From Bacteroidota bacterium (GTDB lineage Bacteria > Bacteroidota > Bacteroidia > Chitinophagales > Chitinophagaceae): a stretch of 50,161 nucleotides of DNA. Shown here in pieces: positions 7,464 through 15,821 of the stretch. The notes under the pieces were generated by a model that was not told the DNA's origin, searched no databases, and saw nothing but the letters and a program-made list of their open reading frames with translations. How positions within the stretch are numbered: the stretch's first letter is position 1; each line of letters starts with the position of its first letter. Made by a program: the position numbers and the translations under genes. The stretch spans positions 1 through 50,161 of the forward strand of contig JAEZZY010000021.1 in NCBI GenBank assembly GCA_023418315.1, read 5' to 3'.

Positions 7464-7733
7464 ATGAAAACGATGCTCATGTCCCTGCTGCTAAGCCTGG
7501 CCTTTCTTTTTGCCGGTAGTGTTCATGCTGACGCCCAACCGCACAAGCGCGGTCATTATAAACACCACAAATACCAAAAACACCACCGGCCTCATGACCG
7601 CTACCATCACCACCGCTATCATTATAGCGACAAAAGGTATCGCAAACCGAGATATAGAAAACACTATGCCGTGCGCCCCGGAGCAGTAAGACCTGTGTTG
7701 GTGCCGATACCCGTTCCGGTGCCTATGCGATAA
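7464..7733 (+). CDS. Small secreted His/Arg/Tyr-rich protein
   Basis: An 89-residue protein beginning MKTMLMSLLLSLAFLFAG, a signal peptide ending near ADA, followed by a mature segment extremely rich in His, Lys, Arg and Tyr and a proline-valine tail (VLVPIPVPVP). The composition suggests metal binding or electrostatic association with the envelope; no family is recognised. A longer reading from 7425 lacks a better start, and the ATG at 7464 directly begins the signal peptide. A strong terminator follows, so it is probably a single-gene transcript. Confidence 0.72.
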   Translation: MKTMLMSLLLSLAFLFAGSVHADAQPHKRGHYKHHKYQKHHRPHDRYHHHRYHYSDKRYRKPRYRKHYAVRPGAVRPVLVPIPVPVPMR

Positions 7734-7750
7734 TAAAAAAACATCCTTCT

Positions 7751-7784
7751 AAAAGCAATTTGCCCTACCGGCAAGTTGCTTTTT
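7751..7784 (+). terminator. Intrinsic terminator after the His-rich gene
   Basis: A 14-bp stem (7751-7764 with 7770-7783, one G-U pair, loop CTACC) begins with AAAAGCAA and ends in TTGCTTTTT. The A-rich and T-rich flanks allow action in both directions, but only the plus-strand gene ends here. Confidence 0.8.
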
Positions 7785-7856
7785 CATTTCTACAAAGGCA
7801 CTAATCAACATAATTATCCCAAATAACCTTACTTTAGCCCCATAACTTTATTTCTA

Positions 7857-8879
7857 TTGAATACATTATTGAACAGCACGATAGGCGTTATAGGCAACGG
7901 AAGCTGGGGGACTGCTCTCGCCAAAATCCTTACGGACAACGGAAATAAAATACACTGGTGGCTAAGGAACGCCTCCGTAGTAACCTATATGAAAGAGCGG
8001 CGGCACAACCCGCATTACCTTACTACCGTTCATTTTAAAGAGCAGTCTATAGCACCATCCGACAACCTGCAAGCAGTACTCGCCCAATGCGACACCGTGG
8101 TTTTTGCAGTGCCTTCCGCTTACGCACAGCAAGTGCTGGAAAGCGTGGATGGAAGCCTATGGAAAGACAAAAAAATCATCTCCGCCATCAAAGGCGTATT
8201 GCCGGAAAGTGATTTACTGCTCAACGATTTTCTAACCCGGCACATAGGCTATGATTTGCAAAATTATGTAGCCATTACCGGACCCTGCCATGCCGAGGAA
8301 GTAGCACAGGAACGCCTGAGCTACCTTACGTTTTCCGGACTGAATGACGAGTGGACAAGCAAAGCTGCCAAAGCATTTCAAACCCAATACATCAATACCA
8401 CACACAACCACGACATCTGGGGCGCTCAGTTTGCCGCCGTGCTGAAAAACATCTATGCCATCGGCGCGGGCATCGCTCATTCCTTAGACTATGGCGATAA
8501 TTTCCTCAGTGTGTATATCACCAATTGCTACCGCGAAATGTATCATTATCTTAAAGAGCATTTTGAGAAAGTACATCCCTCCAGCGAGCCGCCGGATTTC
8601 CATACGAGTGCTTACCTGGGCGATCTGCTCGTAACTTGCTATTCCCTCCACAGCCGCAACCGCACGCTGGGTGCCATGCTGGGAAAAGGCTATACGGTAA
8701 AGAATGCTACGCTGGAAATGAACATGGTGGCGGAAGGCTATTTTGCCGCACGAGCCATGCAGCACATAGCCGCTTCGTATGGTATAGCGCTGCCTCTTGC
8801 AAAACACATCTATGCGATGCTGTGGGAAAATGCACCTTGTAAAGCCACTTTTCTGAAGATCGAAAAAATGCTTTCTTAA
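7857..8879 (+). CDS. gpsA: NAD(P)-dependent glycerol-3-phosphate dehydrogenase
   Basis: Reduces dihydroxyacetone phosphate to sn-glycerol 3-phosphate, the backbone for phospholipids. The N-terminal nucleotide-binding motif GVIGNGSWGTALA is at about residues 10-22; ITGPCHAEEVA and the Lys in AVLKNIYAIGAGIA are family hallmarks. Length about 340 is normal. The start must be TTG: an in-frame TAA lies at 7824, there is no ATG before residue 44, and TTG places the Rossmann motif at the usual distance. Its stop overlaps that of the convergent gene in the tetranucleotide TTAA (8876-8879). Confidence 0.95.
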   Translation: MNTLLNSTIGVIGNGSWGTALAKILTDNGNKIHWWLRNASVVTYMKERRHNPHYLTTVHFKEQSIAPSDNLQAVLAQCDTVVFAVPSAYAQQVLESVDGSLWKDKKIISAIKGVLPESDLLLNDFLTRHIGYDLQNYVAITGPCHAEEVAQERLSYLTFSGLNDEWTSKAAKAFQTQYINTTHNHDIWGAQFAAVLKNIYAIGAGIAHSLDYGDNFLSVYITNCYREMYHYLKEHFEKVHPSSEPPDFHTSAYLGDLLVTCYSLHSRNRTLGAMLGKGYTVKNATLEMNMVAEGYFAARAMQHIAASYGIALPLAKHIYAMLWENAPCKATFLKIEKMLS

Positions 8880-9700
8880 TCGTCGGAAAAGGGATAAACG
8901 ATCAGCTCATTTGCATATAAGACATAGAGCTTTTCGCGCACCGTCATCGCGCTGAGAATGCTTTTTTCCGATTGCGGTATAGGGATTCGTTCTTCTTTAA
9001 TTTTCTCCTGATCCCAGGAATAGAGGCTGTCGCCTACTCTATAAATAAGGGTACTGCCTATCACTTGCAACTGGTGCACATTGTAGAGTGCAAGCAAGGT
9101 TACAAAGCTGCCGTAGCGGTCGAAAATATAAATACCTTTAGCGGTATCGCAGAGATAGGTTTTCCAGTTGCGCTCGATAGCAAAGACCGGATTAGGCACA
9201 GATTGCAGCTCCTGTCGCAAATCATTGCTTTGCACCATTTCCTTCAGCCGGTCATCCACTTTTTTCAGTCGCGCATTAAAACGATCATAGACCCATATCG
9301 TTCCATCGGCGCTGGAGGCTATGACGGGAGCATTGGCGAGATTTATTTTCCGGAGATCCAATTCATTTTTCGGAGCCAGCATTCTATCCAGCACCAGCAC
9401 TTTAGCATAAGCGGGGTAATACACAAGTACCCGCAGCGGGTTAGTAGCATCAATGGCGCCTATTTCCCCGTTCAGGATACTCTTGTAGAACCCGGTGCTG
9501 TCCCCTTGCTCATTATAGCGAAGGAGCGTATTATCCTTACGCACTATATAGACATTTCCCAATTCATCTACCGTCATCAACCTGGCGGCTACCGGAATAA
9601 TTTTTGGAGAAGCAATATGCTGTGAAACCGCAAAACGGGGACTTGTCGAAAGAAGAAAAAAAACAAAATAAAACCGCAACAGCATCTTCAAAAATATCAT
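8876..9700 (-). CDS. Secreted propeller-like protein of unknown function
   Basis: A 274-residue protein with an N-terminal signal peptide (hydrophobic MLLRFYFVFFLLS, cleavage probably near AVSQ). The mature part consists of repeated short units of the type 'D..G.VY.....L.RY' (for example VDELGNVYIVRK, SADGTIWVYDRF, DTAKGIYIFDRYG), which look like NHL/WD-type beta-propeller blades. No catalytic motif is seen. Many Bacteroidota carry such a gene of unknown function. It converges on gpsA and has no operon partner. Confidence 0.75.
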   Translation of the reverse strand: MIFLKMLLRFYFVFFLLSTSPRFAVSQHIASPKIIPVAARLMTVDELGNVYIVRKDNTLLRYNEQGDSTGFYKSILNGEIGAIDATNPLRVLVYYPAYAKVLVLDRMLAPKNELDLRKINLANAPVIASSADGTIWVYDRFNARLKKVDDRLKEMVQSNDLRQELQSVPNPVFAIERNWKTYLCDTAKGIYIFDRYGSFVTLLALYNVHQLQVIGSTLIYRVGDSLYSWDQEKIKEERIPIPQSEKSILSAMTVREKLYVLYANELIVYPFSDD

Positions 9701-9803
9701 TTTTATAGGATGCTACTTATTTTCATAAAAGAAAAGAATTTATTACAGCGTATAACCCCCACAATGATAAGCTTAGTTATTTCCATTACCCTTCCCTTTC
9801 CCC

Positions 9804-9811
9804 TACCTTTG
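9804..9811 (+). promoter_or_regulatory. -7 box of the ispG promoter
   Basis: TACCTTTG lies 17 nt before the ispG ATG and matches TAnnTTTG. The upstream -33 element is not recognisable. Confidence 0.58.
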
Positions 9812-9828
9812 CCCTACGTTTCAAAATC

Positions 9829-11808
9829 ATGAATACACCCTCATTTACTGCCTATAAAAGGCTGCGAACAAAGGAAGTGAAGATAGGCGATTTGCTGCTG
9901 GGCAACGGGCATCCCATCCGTATCCAAACCATGACCACCACAGACACGATGGACACCGATGCTACGGTGGCGCAAACCATTCGCTGCATCGAAGCCGGTG
10001 CCGAGCTGGTGCGCATTACCGCGCCCAGCAAAAAAGAAGCGGAAAACCTACAACAGATAAAAAAGAAACTGCGCGCCCAAGGCTATACCACACCTCTCGT
10101 AGCCGATATACATTTCACACCCAATGCCGCCGAAATTGCCGCCCGCCTCATCGAAAAAGTACGGGTGAACCCGGGCAATTATATTGATAAAAAGAAATTT
10201 GATTTTATAGACTATACCGATGCGCAATATGCCGCAGAGATAAAACGCATCCGCGACCGCTTTACTCCGCTGGTGAAAATATGTAAAGAATACGGTACGG
10301 CTATGCGCATAGGCACCAACCACGGATCCCTCAGCGACCGCATCATGAGCCGCTATGGAGATACGCCGATGGGCATGGTGGAAAGCGCCATGGAATTTTT
10401 GCGCATTGCACACGAGGAAAGCTACCACAATATTGTGCTGAGCATGAAAAGCAGCAACCCTCTGGTGATGGTGCAAGCCTACCGGATGCTGGTGCAGAAA
10501 ATGGATGAGGAATTTGGCGAGCTTTATCCCTTGCACTTGGGCGTTACCGAAGCCGGCGACGGTGAGGATGGAAGAATTAAAAGCGCTATAGGCATCGGCA
10601 GTTTGCTGGAAGACGGCATAGGCGATACCATTCGCGTATCTCTCACCGAAAACCCTGAATTTGAAATCCCCGTTTGCAAAGACATCGTAAAGCAATACAA
10701 CGGAAGAAAGGAAGATGCAAGTAATGAACCGGAGCGCATCCTCCTTTCTAAAAAATTCCATCCCTATGAATACAAACGCAGAGCATCCGCGGAAATAGGA
10801 AACATAGGCAGCAGCCATGTGCCGGTGGTGGTAGCCGATTTTAGTAAAGAAACGAGCATTACGCCTGCGCATCTTCAAAGCATAGGCTATACCTACCACG
10901 CTGCCACCGATAAATGGAACATCAGCGATGGCGCAGCGGATTATATCTATACCGGAAATCAACGGCTACCTTTTGAACTGCCCGGCACCTTGCAAGTAAT
11001 TTGTACGGAAGCAACCTGGCTGCAAGCGGCAAATAAAACAAAATACCATCCGTGGATTCCGTTGGAAAAAGCAAAGAATTATTCCTCCGCTTCCAAATGT
11101 TTTGTGCCGATACAAGCAGAAGAAATGAATGAAGAGCGATGGGCTTTAGTAAAGGAACTGCACAATGCGGTACTGTGTATTTCGAGCAAAGAACAAGCAC
11201 CTATGATTGCCCTGCGCAGACTGATATTGCAACTGAATCTGCAACAAATCACACTGCCTATAATTTTATCGGTGCAAACCAATAACCTCACCATAGATAA
11301 GCAATTGATACACCTCGCAACCCATGCCGGAGGTTTGTTGCTGGATGGACTGGGAGACGGCGTATGGCTGTTGAATCAAGGAGAAAAATTGCAAAACCTA
11401 AAGATTACCGGACGCACCTATCTCGAAGTGCGGGATAATCATCAGTTTCTCAACAACACCTCCTTCTCCATTCTGCAAGCTACACGCACACGCATCAGCA
11501 AGACGGAATATATCAGCTGCCCCAGTTGCGGACGCACCTTATTTGACTTACAGGAAACTACCGAAAAAATCCGTGCGGCGACCCATCATCTCAAAGGGGT
11601 AAAAATTGCTATCATGGGCTGTATTGTAAATGGACCGGGAGAAATGGCAGATGCAGATTTCGGTTATGTAGGCAGCGGACCGGGAAAGATTACTCTTTAC
11701 AAAGGAAAAGAAGTAGTGAAAAAAAACGTGAATAGTGAAGTAGCCGTGGCGGAACTGATCGAATTGCTAAAGGAGAACGGAGTGTGGGTGGATGAACCGG
11801 CTGGCTGA
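9829..11808 (+). CDS. ispG: 4-hydroxy-3-methylbut-2-enyl diphosphate synthase (long form)
   Basis: Fe-S enzyme (GcpE) that converts 2-C-methyl-D-erythritol 2,4-cyclodiphosphate to HMBPP in the non-mevalonate pathway. The N-terminal TIM barrel begins with VKIGDLLLGNGHPIRIQTM and contains VADIHFTPNAA and VRVNPGNYID. The C-terminal domain carries the cluster-binding cysteines in SCPSCGRT (about residue 563) and GCIVNGPGE (about 597). At 659 residues it is the long form, with about 250 extra residues between barrel and Fe-S domain (about 300-550), known from Bacteroidota, Chlamydiae and plants. The insert is much less conserved looking and rich in Lys/Gln. Confidence 0.97.
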   Translation: MNTPSFTAYKRLRTKEVKIGDLLLGNGHPIRIQTMTTTDTMDTDATVAQTIRCIEAGAELVRITAPSKKEAENLQQIKKKLRAQGYTTPLVADIHFTPNAAEIAARLIEKVRVNPGNYIDKKKFDFIDYTDAQYAAEIKRIRDRFTPLVKICKEYGTAMRIGTNHGSLSDRIMSRYGDTPMGMVESAMEFLRIAHEESYHNIVLSMKSSNPLVMVQAYRMLVQKMDEEFGELYPLHLGVTEAGDGEDGRIKSAIGIGSLLEDGIGDTIRVSLTENPEFEIPVCKDIVKQYNGRKEDASNEPERILLSKKFHPYEYKRRASAEIGNIGSSHVPVVVADFSKETSITPAHLQSIGYTYHAATDKWNISDGAADYIYTGNQRLPFELPGTLQVICTEATWLQAANKTKYHPWIPLEKAKNYSSASKCFVPIQAEEMNEERWALVKELHNAVLCISSKEQAPMIALRRLILQLNLQQITLPIILSVQTNNLTIDKQLIHLATHAGGLLLDGLGDGVWLLNQGEKLQNLKITGRTYLEVRDNHQFLNNTSFSILQATRTRISKTEYISCPSCGRTLFDLQETTEKIRAATHHLKGVKIAIMGCIVNGPGEMADADFGYVGSGPGKITLYKGKEVVKKNVNSEVAVAELIELLKENGVWVDEPAG

Positions 11809-11910
11809 ATGAATTGATTCGTTGCATGAATGAGAAGTGCCCCACTCTGTTTGCAGTTGCAAATAGCCCTACAACTTTTTACTTTTGATGAAACAACTAT
11901 CCACTATTCC

Positions 11911-12321
11911 ATGAACTACTGGCTTATAAAATCAGAACCCTATAAATACAGTTGGGAGCAATTTCAAAAAGACGGTAAAACCTTTTGGGATGGTGTGCGT
12001 AATTATGCCGCCCGAAACAACCTTAAAGCCATGAAAAAAGGCGATCGGGTATTTTTCTATCATAGCAATGAAGGCCTGGCTATAGTGGGTATTGCGGAAG
12101 TGATTAAAGAAGCCTATCAAGACCCTACCACAGAAGATACCAATTGGGTGGTGGTAGATTTGAAACCCGTACAATCCCTTCCGAAACCGGTTTCGCTCAC
12201 CGATATTAAAGCCACTCCCGAGCTTCAAGATATGGACCTGGTACGGCTTTCCCGCCTTTCGGTAGGAGCTGTAAAAGAGAAAGAATTTAAGAAAATCTTG
12301 AAGATGGGAGGAGTGCGCTGA
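11911..12321 (+). CDS. EVE domain-containing protein (THYN1-like)
   Basis: A 136-residue single-domain protein starting MNYWLIKSEPYKYSW and continuing FWDGVRNYAARNNL and KGDRVFFYHSNEG, typical of the EVE domain, a PUA-like fold. EVE/YTH-type domains read modified bases in RNA or DNA; the ligand of the bacterial proteins is mostly unknown. The start at 11911 matches the family's N-terminus; the longer reading from 11830 adds a non-homologous stretch. It lies between ispG and a Pif1-like helicase on the same strand, about 100 nt from each. Confidence 0.9.
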   Translation: MNYWLIKSEPYKYSWEQFQKDGKTFWDGVRNYAARNNLKAMKKGDRVFFYHSNEGLAIVGIAEVIKEAYQDPTTEDTNWVVVDLKPVQSLPKPVSLTDIKATPELQDMDLVRLSRLSVGAVKEKEFKKILKMGGVR

Positions 12322-12422
12322 TGGAAGGAAGCCTTCCTTCAGCCCTGTTATTTTCATTTCATTGATAGTACATTTGCTTTTGCGAACCTATCCTAAACAT
12401 AAACCTTTTCAACTATCCTCTT

Positions 12423-14930
12423 ATGATTAATCCGCCTGAAATTGAACACAATGAAATATTCTCCCTTGCCGAAAAATGGGTGAATGAAACCAGCAGAAAT
12501 ATTTTCCTCACAGGGAAAGCCGGCACCGGCAAAACCACTTTTCTAAAACACATCAAAGAAACAACCCATAAAAACACCGTAGTGTTGGCACCTACAGGCA
12601 TTGCCGCTATCAATGCCGGAGGCAGCACCCTACATTCTTTTTTCCGCCTGCCTTTCGGCACATTTCTCCCTGTTTATACTTCCGGTCATCAAGGCGAAAA
12701 ACTTATTACCCAGCAGTCGCTACCCTCCCTCATCCGCTATACCCGCCAGCATATTCATCTCATCCGGGCTATAGAACTACTGATTATAGATGAAGTGAGC
12801 ATGGTGCGTGCCGATTTGCTGGATATGGTAGATGCAATCCTGAAACGATTCCGGTTCGCACCGCATCTGCCCTTTGGCGGCGTGCAGGTTTTATTCATCG
12901 GCGATATGCACCAGTTGCCACCCGTCGTAAAAGAACAGGAAGCACGGATTTTAGCCGAATACTATAACAGTCCGTTTTTTTTCGATAGCAAAGTGCTGCG
13001 CGATGAACCACCCGTAATCATCCAACTGGAAAAAATATACCGGCAGCAGGAAACCGATTTTTTAGAATTACTCAATGAACTGCGCCATAATAAACTATCG
13101 CAAGAGAGCTATGATAAACTGCTTTCCAAAGTAACCCACATCCCGCCTAAAGATGATCGCTACATCACGCTTACCTCCCATGTGGCGCAGGCAGACCGGA
13201 TGAACGAACGTGCAATGAGCGAACTCCCCACGCCTGTAAAAATCTTCAAAGCAAAGGTGGACGGAGATTTTCCGGAACATAGCTACCCTGCCGCTACAGA
13301 GCTGGCGCTAAAAAAAGGTGCAAGGGTAATGTTTATCAAAAATGATCCCGACAAACGTTTTTTCAACGGCAAAACAGGCAAGGTCCTTTCTATAAAAGAT
13401 GAAGAGGTAGAAGTCCTATGCGATGACGGAAATACGGTGCATGTAGCTCCCATTGCATGGCTGAATGTGAAATACGGAACGAATGCAGATACCGGTAAGG
13501 TAGAAGAAAATGTGTTGGGGAAGTTCTGGCAAATCCCCCTGCGATTAGCCTGGGCGGTTACGATTCACAAAAGCCAGGGATTGACTTTTGATAAAGTAGT
13601 GATAGATGCGGAGCGCTCCTTTGCTGCCGGTCAGGTATATGTGGCGCTCAGCCGCTGCCGTACCTGGGAAGGCATTGTGCTGCTCAGTCAGATCAAAGCG
13701 AGTTCGTTGCTCACAGACATTAACGTGGTGAGCTTCGGGGAAAAAACCTGGAAGCCCGAATCCCTGGAAAAAAGTCTTCCGCAACAACGCCATAGCTTCC
13801 AGACAGAAAAAATAGAAGAAACCTTTGACCTTAAAAGCAGCTATCGCTATCAGGAACAATTACAAAAACTGCTGCTGGAGTTTGAATCTTCTTTCTCTAA
13901 AAATGCTACGGAATATTTTAAACAACTCATCCGGCAACTTTATTCCCTAAGTAATGTGGCTGAGAATTTTTCAAGGCAAATACATGCACTGAACAGCCCG
14001 CAAATTTTACCTGAAGAAAATGAAGCCTTGCAAAAACGATTGATAGAAGCGGCAACCTATTTTTCCAACCAAAATCAGCAACATCTGCTTACTCCCTTGC
14101 AAAACCTGCCCGATGCACCGGATAACACAACGGCGGCTACGCGTGTCCTGCAATTGCTGGAATCTGTGCGGGAAGAAGCTTATCTACACCAACAAATATG
14201 GCTGGCTATGTTGTCCGGCTTTTCGTCCAAAGAATTGATGAAAACCAAAGCCAAAGCCTTGCAGGAAGCTACACGCTTGAAAGCTTTAAAATGGCTCAAA
14301 CACGGACAGCAACAAAGAGCATCTTCTTCACAAAGCGCCCACCCTGCGCTGGAGCACGACCTGAAAGTATGGCGCACAGAAATGGCGGAACTGCTGCGGA
14401 CGGATGTATTTCGCATCATCAGCAACAAGGCTATAGACGGCATTATAACGCATCTTCCTTTAAACAAAAAAGAGCTGCTATCCATTAGCGGTATAGGCAA
14501 CAAGAAAGTAAAAGAATTTGGCGATCAACTGCTGGAAGTTATTTCCCGTCATTTCCCTTTAAAAGAAGAAGAAGAAGCATTTCCGGAGGAGAAAAAAATA
14601 AAAAAGAAAGGGCTTTCTGAAACCTATAATGACAGCTTGGTGCTTTTCCGTTCGGGAATGGACATAGAAGGTATTGCCAAAGCAAGAAACTATGCCGTAA
14701 GTACGATAGCCGGTCATTTTGCCAAGCTCATAGCCGAAAAAGAAATCTCAATTCATGAGATACTGCCTATAGAAAAGCAAAATAAGATAAGAGCGATTTT
14801 ATCGGAACTGGAAGATGTGGGAACAGGAATCGTAAGCGCTGCCAAAGAAAAGCTGGGCGAAGGCTATGACTGGAATGAAATAAAATGGGTGCTTGCCGAT
14901 AAACGGCTCAGTGAAGAAGCAGCAAACTGA
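12423..14930 (+). CDS. Pif1-like helicase with HRDC and C-terminal helix-turn-helix domains
   Basis: An 835-residue superfamily 1B helicase. Walker A GKAGTGKTT is at about residues 31-39, Walker B LLIIDEVSM at about 119, and motif HKSQGLTFDKVV with YVALSRCR marks the C-terminal RecA-like domain (to about 440). A helical middle follows, then an HRDC domain (about 640-705, with ISNKAIDGI and LSISGIGNKKVKEFG) and an HTH_40-type segment (about 735-790). Pif1 enzymes unwind G-quadruplexes and stalled-replication structures; HRDC/HTH parts, as in RecQ, add structure-specific DNA binding. Length and architecture resemble other Bacteroidota proteins. Confidence 0.92.
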   Translation: MINPPEIEHNEIFSLAEKWVNETSRNIFLTGKAGTGKTTFLKHIKETTHKNTVVLAPTGIAAINAGGSTLHSFFRLPFGTFLPVYTSGHQGEKLITQQSLPSLIRYTRQHIHLIRAIELLIIDEVSMVRADLLDMVDAILKRFRFAPHLPFGGVQVLFIGDMHQLPPVVKEQEARILAEYYNSPFFFDSKVLRDEPPVIIQLEKIYRQQETDFLELLNELRHNKLSQESYDKLLSKVTHIPPKDDRYITLTSHVAQADRMNERAMSELPTPVKIFKAKVDGDFPEHSYPAATELALKKGARVMFIKNDPDKRFFNGKTGKVLSIKDEEVEVLCDDGNTVHVAPIAWLNVKYGTNADTGKVEENVLGKFWQIPLRLAWAVTIHKSQGLTFDKVVIDAERSFAAGQVYVALSRCRTWEGIVLLSQIKASSLLTDINVVSFGEKTWKPESLEKSLPQQRHSFQTEKIEETFDLKSSYRYQEQLQKLLLEFESSFSKNATEYFKQLIRQLYSLSNVAENFSRQIHALNSPQILPEENEALQKRLIEAATYFSNQNQQHLLTPLQNLPDAPDNTTAATRVLQLLESVREEAYLHQQIWLAMLSGFSSKELMKTKAKALQEATRLKALKWLKHGQQQRASSSQSAHPALEHDLKVWRTEMAELLRTDVFRIISNKAIDGIITHLPLNKKELLSISGIGNKKVKEFGDQLLEVISRHFPLKEEEEAFPEEKKIKKKGLSETYNDSLVLFRSGMDIEGIAKARNYAVSTIAGHFAKLIAEKEISIHEILPIEKQNKIRAILSELEDVGTGIVSAAKEKLGEGYDWNEIKWVLADKRLSEEAAN

Positions 14931-14936
14931 CCCTGC

Positions 14937-15821
14937 TTATTTGTCGAAAGAATGACGGTACAACATGCGCACAATGCCGTCTGCCAGCCCAATCTTAGGT
15001 ACATAAATTTCCTCTGCATCCGCCCACCGCATGATGGCTATAAACACCTGCAAAGCCGGTACGATCACATCGGCGCGGTCGTCGCGAAAACCGTATAAAT
15101 GTTTACGCTCTTCCACGGAAGAACCGCTGAGTTCTTTATGATAATCTTTCAACAGTTCTAACGACAAAGATTTTCCTTCTTTTCTTTTGGAAATGGAAAA
15201 GATCTTATTGATATTTCCACCGCTACCGATCAGCTCTATAGGCTGGTAAGATTTTACATGTTGCTTGATATGGGCTTTCATATATTCCCATTGCTCTTCC
15301 TTTACTTTATCGTGCAGCAGGCGGATGGTGCCTATATTGAAGGATTCTTTGAAGACAATATTATTGTTGGCAAAAAGTGTAACCTCCGTGCTGCCGCCGC
15401 CTACATCCACATAGAGTATTGACTTTCGGAGGCTGAGCTTTTCGGCGATATGCGTTTCATAAATGATATTCGCTTCCTCCTGCCCACTGATGATTTCGAT
15501 GGCTATGTCCGTTTGTTTTTTTACTTCTTCAATCAGTTCTTTGCCGTTGGCAGCATCGCGCATGGCAGAGGTAGCGCAGGCGCGCATTTTTTCTACCTTA
15601 TAAATGTTCATGAGCAGTTTATAGGCCTTCATGGTTTCTATAAGTGCTTGCTTTTTTTCTTTGCTGATGATGCCTTTGTCAAACACATCAAAACCGAGGC
15701 GCAGCGGCACTCTTAGCAGATTAAGTTTGGTATAGTCTGTAGTGCCGTCTTTATAGAGTGTGGCTTCAGTGATGAGTAATCTTGCCGCATTGGATCCTAT
15801 GTCTATGGCTGCGAGTATCAA
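14937..15821 (-). CDS. ppx: Exopolyphosphatase / pppGpp phosphatase family protein
   Basis: Ppx/GppA-family hydrolase with the sugar-kinase/actin fold. Phosphate-binding loops AAIDIGSNAARLL (residues 4-16) and VDVGGGSTEVTLF (about 139) are intact, and GSGGNINKIF and YGFRDDRADVI are typical. At 294 residues it has only the catalytic N-terminal domains, lacking the C-terminal HD-like domain of E. coli Ppx. The start is TTG, overlapping the ppk1 TGA stop as TTGA, so translation is probably coupled. With Ppk1 it would set the polyphosphate pool; action on pppGpp is possible. Confidence 0.94.
   Translation of the reverse strand: MILAAIDIGSNAARLLITEATLYKDGTTDYTKLNLLRVPLRLGFDVFDKGIISKEKKQALIETMKAYKLLMNIYKVEKMRACATSAMRDAANGKELIEEVKKQTDIAIEIISGQEEANIIYETHIAEKLSLRKSILYVDVGGGSTEVTLFANNNIVFKESFNIGTIRLLHDKVKEEQWEYMKAHIKQHVKSYQPIELIGSGGNINKIFSISKRKEGKSLSLELLKDYHKELSGSSVEERKHLYGFRDDRADVIVPALQVFIAIMRWADAEEIYVPKIGLADGIVRMLYRHSFDK

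Noticed and set aside
12423..14930. Pif1-like helicase plus EVE-domain protein as a defence module
   Set aside because: EVE domains do occur in defence systems, but both proteins have the standard length and architecture of widespread Bacteroidota housekeeping proteins, with no nuclease, methylase or mobile context.
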